From Pampus argenteus (lineage: Eukaryota > Chordata > Actinopteri > Scombriformes > Stromateidae): a stretch of 64,000 bases of DNA. Location of the stretch: positions 15,860,001 to 15,924,000 of the forward strand of contig CM072873.1 of assembly GCA_036937835.1 (NCBI GenBank), written 5' to 3'. The position numbers and the translations under genes were made by a program. The notes under the pieces were generated by a model. The model worked only from the letters and a program-made list of their open reading frames with translations. It ran no database searches and had not been told where the DNA came from. Shown here piece by piece: positions 37,788-48,799 of the stretch. The number at the start of each line of letters is the position of its first letter. Positions within the stretch are counted from its first letter, which is position 1.

Positions 37788-40331
37788 CAGTGTGCCAGTC
37801 AGCAACAGGAAAAATGGCTGGGTCTTTACTCAATAGAGGGCCATCTGGTTGAACGTGCATGAGTGTGTACATGTGTGTCCAATATCTAGCTTAAGATTGT
37901 GTGCGTGTATGTGTGTGTGTGTATGTGTGTGTGCACAACAGGGTGTAAATAGAAAAATGGATGCTGCCTAAACTTGTATTCAATAAACAGCCATTCTGTT
38001 TGCATTTGATTGTGTATATACATGTAGTGAGTTTATGACCTAAATATAGCTGCCACTGGTGTGTACGTGCATACATGTGTGTGTTCCTCCATAAATCCCT
38101 TTATGTGGATCTGGGAGATTTCCACATCCTGTTCTAGTGTTGCAGTATGCAGTAATGTGCATTACGGTACGTTGTTACTGTGCAGCACCACGTATCTCAT
38201 CACAACAGGATGGACAATACTCCGAGAGTGTGTGTGAGTGCTGTGCCGTGACGTGAAGTGGCCGGATCTGTTTCAATTGGATTATCTCATATATATTTTC
38301 TATTATCCAGCAAGATATAAAGGGTTGGACCAATTTGTACTATACCTCTTCTTCTAAGTAGGAATATGTGTTTGTTTAATTTTATTTATCTTGACTTATC
38401 CGGGTTAATCTCGTTGAGATCAAGGCGCTCCTAAACAGATGTGGCCAACATACCAGCAGCATGATTTATTATCAGATTAAAAAAACAAACAAAAAAAACA
38501 ATTAAAACATGCTAGCGTGGAGAGTGATGAATCCCAGAAAACACACGAGAAAAAAGTAGAGCAAGCAAGAATGTAGTAGACAGAGGTGAAACAGACAAAC
38601 AATAATAGAAACAACTGAAAAATATCAGCAGTATTGGAAAATATGGGGCAACGGTGTCCACAGCAACAGGAAAGCACACAGATAGTTTTAGGTTTTTGTG
38701 TGATTTTGAGATATCCACCTTCCACTGCCACGCCGATACAGTGGGGCTGAATAGAAAATCATATTCATATTCAAAGCATTGAAACATTAAATTTTGACTT
38801 TACATGGAGACAACTCGTTTGAAGTAATTGGAGTGTTTTAAATTTTTTAAATGTCAGTTTTCAGTGCATTGAGCACTACACCACCCTTGTATGGGGATGG
38901 TAGAAGAACTATTTCTGGCAGTATTTCAGAAATGTTTCTACATATTTTTCCACTATGTTATGACTTGTCACATGCTGTTTTCTACATCCTCGGCTTTGGA
39001 AAAAGATAATGTATGTTGTTTCTAAAAAAAAAATTCCAAGTTAGTATTTGTGACCTCGCAGCGAACGCCCTTCTCAAGCAGTTTTGGTGGGAGCAAACTT
39101 TTGATTGAGACGAGAAGAGACAACACACCCCGATAGCTCAATAAGCTATGCGCTCGATGTTGTGTGATCAATTAAGACGACAGCTGTTATTTGGATGCGA
39201 TGCGTTATTTCCACATTTGGTCTCCTCTCATCAGTTTTTGCCGACTAAATCACCATCCAGTGTATTAATAGGTGACAAGAAAAATGTTTTAGAAATATTT
39301 GTGTTAGAACGATACTTCGTCTGTCAGATAACAATAATAATACCCTACATTAAATGTGTCTATATGGTGGACACAAGACTTCACTCAACATACCACAATT
39401 CAACTTCATGCCTAGTTAATTATGGGTTCATTATGGGTCATTCTTTCCTTCAACAACGAGCTGGATGGAGACACACATATCTCTTTCAACAGCTTTTACT
39501 GATCCCCACACTTTCATCACAACACTCTCAGATTTGAGCTCCAATCTAAAAATCTCGCCTAGGGCACATTGCCCTGCCAACTCACTGCACAAATTAACAT
39601 TTCTGCAATTTTCCTTCATTTTTGGTAGTTTTTGGCCATCATTTCTATTAGTTGAAATGAAACTGTTCTCACCAGAGTTAGAGTAAGATGAGATCTGGGA
39701 ACCCAGCAGGCATCTCTACGAGTCAGATGTCCAGACAGACTATTTAGACCACTTAATTAAAAAACGCACAACTACACCAAGTATGATAGCCTGTAAACTG
39801 TGATGGATGTCTAGGATGGCCTAGTCTTTCAAAAATGTATCGTAATCCTCAAAGTTTAGAAAGAGATTTATCTTCAGATTAAAGGTGAGGAATGGATGTA
39901 GTCTGTGGAAGGTCCTCACAAGTACAGCGGGACAGACGTGTGTGTGTGTGGCGCAGCATGAGCAATGACAGTGCCAGGGTCTAACAGGGGGGAACCAACC
40001 TCGCCAGGGCTCCAGAGCCTAGATTCATTGCTTTAGTAGCAATGCATTTTTGATGTGCCCCCTTTTCTGCTTCAACTCGACCCTCATGGAATAACAGCGC
40101 CCCCAACAACCGTCCGTATAGTTTAAATTTACCCTGTGACGTTTGCAATGTGTAGGTCTTTGTGTTTGTGTTAGTGTGTGTTGAGAAAGAAGGAGCGCGG
40201 AGAGACGAGAAGTAAGACAGAAAGAGAGAGTGAGACAGCGAGAAAGGGAGAAAATGTTCGCCCTTTGCCTGTTAAATATTTGAGAAGCCTTCTCTGGAAA
40301 AGTGATGCAGTCAGAGACAGGCCTGTTAGCT

Positions 40332-40374
<43 letters not shown>

Positions 40375-40904
40375 GTTGATGCAGAGAGAGAGACAGTGTT
40401 GTTAGTTTGGACTAATACAGCAGTGAGTGAGCGAGAGGGAGCACTTTCACTGTTTATTTAGCTACCTGGGAGAGAGAGGCAGAGAGAAAGAGAGGTAGAG
40501 AGAGAGAAGGAAGTGGTGAGAAAGAGAAAGAGGGAGAGGAGGAGGCTGGCCAGGTTGTCACAAACCATTAGACAGACAGACCCAGTGTGCTCAGCCCCAT
40601 GTCAATGAGAGAAGCCCAGCTAAAGACAAGTGTGTGTGTGTGTATTAATGCGCATGCACACGTGTATATTTCTGTTTATTACTGGATGTGATTGCGATTG
40701 AGAGAGAAATACTGTGTGTTTGTGTTTACTGGCACAAGTCGCTGAAAGTGTTAGGTAGAAAGGTAAAGGGTTTGTGTGTGTGTGAGAGAGAGAGAGACAG
40801 AGAGAGAGAGGGAGTAAATCTCTCGACATTGATAAAAAGAGGAGGCAGGATGCCCTCATTGTCGAAGACAAAAAAGGAGCTCCCTGTAAATATCCAGTGA
40901 GCCT

Positions 40905-40935
<31 letters not shown>

Positions 40936-41173
40936 GCCTTTGTGCGTGCGTTTTCTCATTATAAAAACCATCAATATTAAAATATTTGGGCAACACACTG
41001 CTGAGACAGGGAGACATTGGATAAAACGTTAAAAGACTGATGTGGTTGGACAGCATGTGTGTATAATAGAAGTGTCGTTTCTTCTAGATAACAAGGTTCA
41101 GCTGCATGCTGGGAATGTTTATAATTATTTTAAGAGCCATACACGCCGTGGAGGAAGACAACAAACAGTGTTT

Positions 41174-41210
<37 letters not shown>

Positions 41211-41250
41211 ACGCTCACAGACACACACACCTTTAAGATTAACTACTAAA
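33060..41250. other. Intronic sequence rich in GT/CA and GA microsatellites, no gene seen
   Basis: Main tracts: (GT)n at 37198-37219, 37609-37632, 37751-37785 and 40335-40371; (CA)n at 40906-40934 and 41178-41205; GA-rich stretches at 36840-36960, 40190-40250 and 40470-40550. At about 35690-35830 a run including ACTAATGATTATTTTCATTA and a later TGACAGAAAATAGT resembles a common teleost interspersed repeat (fragment only). No exon with supporting splice signals was recognised. Confidence 0.5.
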
Positions 41251-41256
41251 ACTCAC

Positions 41257-41399
41257 TTGGGGTTGGAGCTGTTCCAGTAGACAGCGTGTCTGTCAAATAT
41301 GATCTTCTCTTCTGCCCACACGGACACCCAGGACAGCACGGTCAGCACCACCACCTCCATCACACACCTTTGCCCGAGCTGGTGCAACATCATAGGCAT
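41257..41399 (-). CDS. efna2: Ephrin-A, coding exon 1 (partial gene)
   Basis: Ephrin-A proteins are GPI-anchored ligands of EphA receptor tyrosine kinases and act in axon guidance and tissue boundaries. Reading the minus strand from the ATG at 41399 gives 47 codons plus 2 nt. A hydrophobic stretch rich in Val/Leu/Trp (about residues 14-30) ends in VWA, a plausible signal-peptidase site. It is followed by EEKIIFDRHAVYWNSSNP. The (D)RHAVYWNSSNP motif with an N-glycosylation sequon is the first beta strand of the ephrin receptor-binding domain, and ephrin exon 1 normally stops just here. A GTGAGT donor follows directly at 41256-41251. ATGs at codons 1, 3, 4 and 14 are possible starts; Met14 would give a more usual signal peptide. 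Family membership is secure. The paralogue (efna2 rather than efna1/3/5) rests mainly on linkage to ptbp1, since human EFNA2 and PTBP1 share 19p13.3; the residues alone also resemble EFNA1 and EFNA3. Exons 2 onward are not in the window. Confidence 0.85.
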
Positions 41400-42430
41400 C
41401 CAGGGGGAATCTCTCTCTCTCTTTCTCTCTGTCTAAGTGGGATCAGGCTTCACTGCGTTGCTGCTGCAGAAATCCTCTCTAGATCATTAATGTCCGTCTG
41501 CGCGCTTTTTCAACAAATCGGATCGACGGTTCATGGATCGTTAACCGGCTTGATGCGAGTTTCCGATAAGTCGAGGGGTGTTTCAAGTCATACTGAACGG
41601 CTGAAATTCACTTTGGAACCTGAACAGAGCAGCAGGATTCACATGGTATATTTTACAAGCGTGTAGTCGGCGGGACGATGCGAGCGCGTCTTCTCTGCAA
41701 GGTCCGAAACTTTTCTCCCATTACGCGGCGCCGGGGAGACAGATGCGCCAACTACAGTGATTTACACTCCGGAGTCAGCGGTGATCAACGGTGTCGTTGC
41801 TCAAAAGCAGACGTGACATCGGCCGTCATATTTATTTACTCAGGTCTGTGTTTGGGGATGCAGCCTGGCGTACGCTTTGAGAACGAGAACCTACAACTGC
41901 ACGCACTTGATCCTTTCTCTTAAAACTGTTCAAGGTAATATATCCCAAAAAAATTAAAAAATAAAATAAATAAAAATAAGACGAACGCTCTTCTCTTCCG
42001 TTATTTAATGTCCAAACTTATCACACCGTCGACGAGTGAGCATCCTCCTCACACAACCACGGGCTGTGGCAGCATGTTAACTCTCACTGGCTCTAATCCA
42101 ATGTGACTCCGGTCGCGGTGCGTCTTCACTACTGTGCGTCACGCTGACCTGCGCAGCCGGGGAGCCGTTGATGATCACAGCTTTAATCCGAACATGCTCC
42201 CATGCAACCTCCACCTATGGCGGCAACAACACTCACCGGCACCCTGATTCGGTGTAAGTACACCCCCCCCAAACACACACACACACACACTCCCCCCCTT
42301 ACCCCTCTCTCCATCTCCGGCTCTGCGCGGGCGGGGTCTGTGGCCGTGCTGCGCTCCCTGCGGGGACTCGGTGCTGGCTGCCTCACTCACTCTGTCCTGG
42401 CTATATGCTGCTCAGCCGGGGATGTATAAG
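41400..42430 (-). promoter_or_regulatory. efna2: Ephrin-A 5'UTR and promoter region, GC/CpG-rich
   Basis: Immediately upstream of the ephrin start codon the base composition changes from AT-rich, repeat-laden intron to sequence with many CpGs (41665-41750 and 42080-42170 are clearest), as expected of a vertebrate CpG-island promoter. A (CT)n tract at 41411-41430 lies in the probable 5'UTR. No convincing TATA box was seen on the minus strand, so the start site is not placed. A short (CA)n tract lies at 42271-42290. Confidence 0.5.
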
Positions 42431-45400
42431 AGTAAATTATTATTTGTTTTATTTGAGAAAATTAACAAAGCGTAAGTATGAATGTAAAAGTATATTATAA
42501 GCAGATTGAATTATGATAATAAATCAATTTCCCAGAGAGAAGTGGACATCGTTACTCGAGTTGAGTTGAATTTCCAATAGTTCACTTGTTATGCGTATTA
42601 TTAATCACCGCTGCAACATCTGTTTAACTGAAGGCAGTTTATTTTCGTCGCAGCTGGGCATGTAAAGCACCCATAAAGTTGTTTGAAAGTGGCGGCCTGA
42701 TGGATGGGCTGAGAGAGAGAGAGAGAGAGACAGAGAGAGAGAGAGTCTGATGGATCACTGGAACAATGGAGTCATTTTCCATCAGTGTCCATTAGGCCTA
42801 AAGGGCATCGAGTCTAAAACCTGTGAGCCATAAAGCACCAGATAGCTGTCTGACAGAGCGATGCCACCCCCTGCCTCTGCCCTGCCAGTGTGTGCGCAGA
42901 CTACAACACCAAAATAAAAGCAACCCAACAACATAAAGCATTTACTCTCACTCCCAGAGGGTTGAAATACACCAACTACATCACTGCACTTCCACAAAAA
43001 TGCTCCATGATTTTTCTAACGTTGTGAATCTAATGATGATCCACTATGATCAACATGAACATTTAGGGGGAAAAAAACAAACATATCATTTTCTTTAAAA
43101 GTGCAACACTGAGTCTACAGACTGTGACTCATGTAGGAATATAGAAACAGAACTTACAGACTCATAAAATACAGGATTCTCTGCAGTATACGAACTCTTC
43201 CACTCTCCTAAAAAACACAGTCTTCCTAAATCAACCCCCCTCTTCCTCCTCAATCTTAACAGGCCCGTGTTATAATTTTAAACCGAACCTTTTCTGCAGC
43301 TCTCTCTTTCACATCTTATTGTGCCTCTCGGTCGAATCCTCTATGCAAAGTGTCCTAGTTTTACTTTGCCCTGCTCTGCCTGCAAAGTAATGTCTATAAT
43401 TTGGGCTGCATGAATTCAGACAGGGAGAGAAACCGATGCACCCTCATAACCCAAATACAGCTGCATGTTGTCCGCCTCTGTGGATGAATTATTCAACATC
43501 TGTCTGAGGCGTGCATATGTAAACAGGTGGAAGTCTCCTGATGGCTTTTTTTAAGGGGAGCAGCTATAGACCAAAGACATCCTTCACCTCAGCTGCAGGC
43601 CTTTCCTTCCTCTTCTGTGTCACACTGAAAGTGAGGCTAAATCTCGTATAAGCTGCGCAGACTAAACAGTATTTGTTGGATTCCCATATGAAGGCTTCTT
43701 AAGTGATCCTAAAACTAAATCACTAAGGCAGTTTATCCTGAAATATATAGTCGGTTAAGTCTGTAATTGTTCAAGACAGACATAAATTATAGACATTATG
43801 CGCAGCTACACATTCAAATAGAAAACACATGTATTTTTATAGCTGTTGACTAACAAAAGCACCCATTCACACTGAACCAACATCAAACGTTCAGCATCTT
43901 TCTCAAAGACTAACTGGTCTTTCCTGGACTTGAACATGTCGCATATTATAAACAGGACAGTCATCCATGCCCCCCACCCCTATTCACTCACCAGCAGGTT
44001 TGGATTTGTGTGTGGCCTTGGCGTTTGCTTGATTAGAGACCACAGAACTAATGTAAATAAATGTTGCCAGATGCGGTGGGATCAACTACCCCACATGGTT
44101 TCATTTAGTCCCGTCCACACAGTGCTGGGTGAGGTCAGGAACATCCCCAAGGGTCTGAATCCAGAAAACAAATCAGGAGGAGGATGGAGTACGGTTACAT
44201 GCATTACACCCTGAGCTAGTTACAAGCACAAGGCCAGTGACATTTCTGATGTAGCAGATCTTATAGTACACACAGCACAGCTTCTTTCTTTGATCCAAAA
44301 AGTTATTTGATAACTTTTAGATCAGAGAGATTTAAAAAATAAAAAAAATATTTGCCCATGTTCTATGCATACTGTAGTAGCCTACTTGCTAGTTTCAGTA
44401 TTTCCAAATCTGTCCTGACAGATTAAAATTACATTAAGTACCATAATTTGTGAACCAGTGACTTCTGGAATTTGATAACCTAAAAACATCACAAGACTGT
44501 TTTGGATCATCTTACTTTGAGTTACCCTTCCACCCAGTTATGTAATCTCTTTGCATTTCGATGTATTCCAAAGAGGATTCTGTGTAGACTGCTCTAAATT
44601 ATTCTTGGTGCAGAGTGAATGTAGCCCAGTAAAGATGCTGCAAGTAAATAAGGGTGTGTGTGTGTGTGTGCTATCAAAGCAGCATCAAAGCAGTTTTTGC
44701 CATGGAGTTTCCCGACTGGCGGGGGATACACTGAATTGTAAAGATGTTTGGGGAAAAAAGAAAAAGGTACCTGAACATAAGGTGTCCTGAGACTGGGCAC
44801 AGACATGGCAATGTAATAATAACTTTTAGCAGAAAGAAACATGCTGCTAAAATTTCTGCCATGTTGGTGACATATGTTCAGCCTGGGATCTGTCTTTATT
44901 ATGACCTTCAAGTGAGCTTTCTTATGCAAAGAAGAAAAAAAAACAAGTGCAGTTGCTGTGAAATTCACAGTAAACTCAAGATCACTATATTTAGGACTAT
45001 ACTCCACATGATTCTGGGATTATATGACAAAATCCAGCTGCTCTCAGCCACAAATACAGACTCCACTGGACTCAATTCTTCCCTTCTCAAAAGGCAGAAA
45101 AGATCTGAGGTTAATCCTCTCTACCGCTCTGTAAGGAAGCAGAGGGGGCAAAAAAAGAGGTATAATGCAAGAAAGCCCACAGAGGCACTTGAGATTAAGC
45201 CACTAACTATTGACATTGTGTGAGTGGCAGGTAATGTCACCTCTGTGCACCAGACTTGATCATCACCAGAGAGCAAGACCTCCCCCTAGTGGTGCACAAA
45301 CGGTCACTCGGTTTATTTTTTCACCTCTATCCCCAAGGAACTTTCTGATAAACATGGATGCCAGACATGCTTGTGTTTTATCTTAATTATTCATCTTATG

Positions 45401-45800
45401 GAGATACAGCGGGTTGGTTTCCACAGCAACCTGGCACATCTCTTAAAGACTCAGACAGACCTGTTAAAATAAAAGGTCAAAGCTAAGCATAGGAGGATCG
45501 ATGGATGATTATTCAGAACAGCAAGTATCCAATGTGGCACAGCAAATTAACTCTCCACCCTGCCACCATCATCGCAACCGTTTCATTACAGGATTGGGCT
45601 GAGCCCAGATGAGTAGTCAGTCAAGTTTCAGATGGGATGAGTACAAAGTTGGAAGTACAGTAAAAGAAAAAAAACAAAAACAACCCACCAGTAGTAAACA
45701 GGATGGGAAATGTGGAAAATGTTACAAGATGTTAACCGATACGGAGCAGCAGCTCCACAGGACAGAAGGGAAGAGACGGAAACCAAATGAGGCCAGATGA
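42431..45800. other. Intergenic region between ephrin-A promoter and 3' end of ptbp1
   Basis: This is AT-rich unique sequence with a short GA tract at 42711-42744. Open frames on both strands at 43930-45220 (up to 159 codons) show no domain and overlap each other. A second AATAAA on the minus strand at about 45309-45314 could be a distal ptbp1 poly(A) signal. Nothing else is supported. Confidence 0.5.
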
Positions 45801-45820
45801 AAGAAGGAACAAACTAAAGA

Positions 45821-45826
45821 TTTATT
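45821..45826 (-). terminator. ptbp1: Polyadenylation signal AATAAA of ptbp1
   Basis: TTTATT on the plus strand reads AATAAA on the transcript. TTTGTTCCTTCTTTC lies 10-25 nt downstream, a suitable U/GU-rich element. Confidence 0.5.
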
Positions 45827-46984
45827 GAAGGCAGCAGAAGATGCAAGAGACAAGAACAGAATGGCAAAGGGGGGAGGGGGGGAGTGGGGCATATACAGAG
45901 ACACTTTGTGTTCAGATAGGTTTAATATCTTTGTGTTACAAAAGTTTTTGTTTTTACAGCTCAAGAGAGCTTAATAGGTCTGTATTGTTTTATCAAAATA
46001 TACATGTTTTGAACGTAAAGTTGATATAATCCAAATGATTTTGTGGTACAAAAACATGAATATATACAACCATCAACCCCGCTTCATACAATAACCCCAC
46101 CCGCCCCCATATAAAAAAAGGAGAGAAAAATAAAAGCTTTTAACAAAAACTGAAAGGCATATAATCTTCTACACTGTCAACATCACAGCTACCACTGTGG
46201 ATCAATTAAGTATCCATTCTAAAGCCATCTCTACCAAAGCAGGCTCTTTGAAATGTCAAACAAAAAAAAGAAAGAGTACATTATACAGTTTAAGTTGTTA
46301 CCCAAAACAGAATTCTTCTTCATGTGACTTTTGTCCAAGGCATTTGAGAAATGGAAAAAAAAAAAAAGGTAATTGAAGCCTTGTGGTGTTTTTGTGGAAT
46401 AGCAGGAATGTGGAAAAACATCAATCACAGCACTACAAAACAGCAGGGGTAGAAGATACTTTGGTCCTTAACAGCAATAACCGTCTGTAGCTACATGAAG
46501 CTTCATTAAACCATGCATAACAATCTTTTACAAAAATAAGAGACAGAGCACATCTGTATCTGGTCCAAGACTACAGTGGTCGAGGCTGTGAAAACTGGTG
46601 CTTTAGGCACTCAGGAATGTGACGACGTTTAAGACTTCGGCGTGATGGTGCCAACTTGGACCAATCATTGAGGAAAAGTGCACTAAAGAACCTGACTGTG
46701 GCGTGAGCGGACACAGATAGGGAATGGGTGAGGGCTGCCCCACCCTGTAATCCTGAATTTAAAGAAGAAAAAAAAAATACTGGGTTTTTAAACACAGTCC
46801 AAGACTATTTGTTGTCAATTGACAAATGCCTCCAAGCTGCCCTCTCACAGGTAGGATTACCTGAATAAAATGGGATAAAGGCATCTTTGCAGACTGGTAA
46901 CATAAAACACCCGAACGAGAGGTAAACAAAGTCAACTGACCGGCCAGAAAATGTTTCAGCCTCAGATTAAAAACTCGAGGAGTC

Positions 46985-46991
46985 AAGGCAC
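46985..46991 (-). promoter_or_regulatory. ptbp1: miR-124 seed match 4 (GTGCCTT)
   Basis: 7-mer match about 1.68 kb after the stop codon. Confidence 0.5.
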
Positions 46992-47517
46992 CGTAATAAT
47001 GATTAAACCCAGCCACTACATATAGTATCAGTTAAGCTTAGAAGTGATACACATGTAAATGCTAACAATAAAAGAAAAGATAAATGAATATAGATTTATA
47101 TATACGTGTCCACATATAGATGAACATAATATGATTAAATGAGGCCCCATATACCATTGTCCCTACTGAAAAAGGACGAAATGGAGGTGAGATGGGGACT
47201 GTAAGACAGGAAGGCTGGATACAGCTCTAATCCTGCAACAAAAACACCTAACAGAGCTACATCTAGCAAGAGTATTAGGCATCTATCTGACTTACATTCA
47301 AAGTTTCTACACACATATAATGGGGATATATGCATACAAATCCTTAGATAAATGTTTGTGTTTTTAAAGAAGAAACAGAAGATTGAATGAGCCACTTTTC
47401 CCCAGTTTAACAATGCTGATACATACCAAAGGCATATTTAAAAAAGCATTCTGAGAACCACGTCTTTTCCAAAATGAAGCCAGAGCAAATGCTTAAGGCA
47501 ATCTGGTTGGGGCAAAG

Positions 47518-47525
47518 TAAGGCAC
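47518..47525 (-). promoter_or_regulatory. ptbp1: miR-124 seed match 3, 8-mer (GTGCCTTA)
   Basis: Full 8-mer match including the A opposite microRNA position 1, the strongest of the four sites. Confidence 0.6.
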
Positions 47526-47742
47526 AAGACTGTAGATAAGGTACTGACAGAAAAATATTTCCTTATTGAATTACTACAGATAGTGGTATGGATCCCCTAA
47601 GCAAATTGGTGGGTGTTTATAAGAAGATAAAATAAAAATGGATACTGGGAAATAAATTGCTTGGTGGTCTGTGAGCTAAAACAAAATCCTTTGTCTCAAA
47701 CTGTTTCTGACTGGCCAAACAGGTTCAAAGTGGCATTTCAAA

Positions 47743-47749
47743 AAGGCAC
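47743..47749 (-). promoter_or_regulatory. ptbp1: miR-124 seed match 2 (GTGCCTT)
   Basis: 7-mer match about 920 nt after the stop, beside a GT tract in the transcript. Confidence 0.5.
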
Positions 47750-48659
47750 ACACACACACACAGATACAACCCACACCACTATCATAGGAGAAGGAATGCT
47801 GAAGTGTGTCTGGTGTGGACATGATTCATCCACATAAACATCTGTGATGGAGGTGTCTTTTTTTTTTTTTTTTTTAGCAATTTGGTCTAAAGTGACAGTT
47901 CATGAGCTGCCTCTACTTTACCTCCATCCTAACACGTTTCAATGCAGAATGTTGCCCGTTTCTCAAAACCCCATATAAAACTTTATGATGGAACAAATCG
48001 ATACCGAGGTTTGGTACCTCAGACCTGATCTGACATCAATGGATTTGATCAGACAAGCTTCGATTCTACTTACTCATTCCGAAGTCGAAGTTTTGAAGTT
48101 AATGTGCTCTCATTTCCTTTACCAGTTACACATGCGTCAAAGCGCACGTACGCTTACAATATGATGGGCACGGCACTTACAAGTGAGGCAAAGTCTCACA
48201 GGGCTACTATAAACAGAAAAATGTAATAATTGAGCTGTTCAAGCTTACTACTGCGTGTTACGTGATGTCCCTAGTCAAAATCATAACGTCTCTGAATCAG
48301 CTAATGCTAGCGAGTCATTCAAATACAAAACAAGTCTATAACAGCAACTATCCAATTTGTCAATGGCAAGAGGGAATATTCATATTTGTATACATTTCTA
48401 ATAAAAAATACATTGTCATTTATGACACCCTAACTTAAATGCTAATGGTTTTTAACAAGAAATATCCCATAAAATCTGGACCCAATAAGCAGAATCAATC
48501 AAATCTGATACCCAAATCTATTAATGATGGGGAATGACTTGGGAGGGGGTTGAAGGGAGCAACGTTTTACAAAGAAAACACAACCATAAATATGTATTTT
48601 CCACTGAAAGCAACCTTGAGCAAAATCACTTTCAGCTGGCAATAGACTTGGAGGGAGCA

Positions 48660-48666
48660 AAGGCAC
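48660..48666 (-). promoter_or_regulatory. ptbp1: miR-124 seed match 1 (GTGCCTT)
   Basis: 7-mer complementary to the miR-124 seed, starting at the first nucleotide after the stop codon. So close to the stop it may be masked by terminating ribosomes. Confidence 0.5.
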
Positions 48667-48799
48667 TCAGATTGTGGACTTTGAGAAAGACACTCGAAGG
48701 TGGTGGTTCTCTCCCAGATCGTGGTTGTGGAATTCGATGAGGGACTCAATTGCCTCCTCGACTGAGCCCATCTGGATCAGGGCCATCTTACGGTCTTTT
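48667..48799 (-). CDS. ptbp1: ptbp1 exon 16, terminal coding part
   Basis: 133 nt encoding KDRKMALIQMGSVEEAIESL, then HNHDLGENHHLRVSFSKSTI and TGA at 48669-48667. The C-terminus is the invariant end of PTB-family proteins. Confidence 0.97.

Larger units (their letters stand above)
45800..48666 (-). other. ptbp1: ptbp1 3'UTR (predicted, ~2.9 kb)
   Basis: After the stop codon there is no further coding signal. AT-rich sequence continues to an AATAAA on the minus strand at 45826-45821, followed by a T-rich downstream element. Four miR-124 seed matches lie within the span, supporting its reading as 3'UTR. A short CA tract (47747-47761) and a T17-type A/T run (about 47860-47875) interrupt it. The true 3' end could also be at a second AATAAA near 45310. 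Confidence 0.6.

Noticed and set aside
38395..38445. GGGTTAATCTCGTTGAGATC segment reminiscent of a dispersed fish repeat
   Set aside because: Too short and no boundaries or second copy in the window.
39129..39200. tRNA-like start (GATAGCTCAATAAGC) suggesting a tRNA or SINE
   Set aside because: No matching B box, no cloverleaf and no recognisable SINE body downstream.
43930..45223. Open frames of 94-159 codons on both strands between the two genes
   Set aside because: They overlap in antisense, lack motifs and show no conserved-looking composition.
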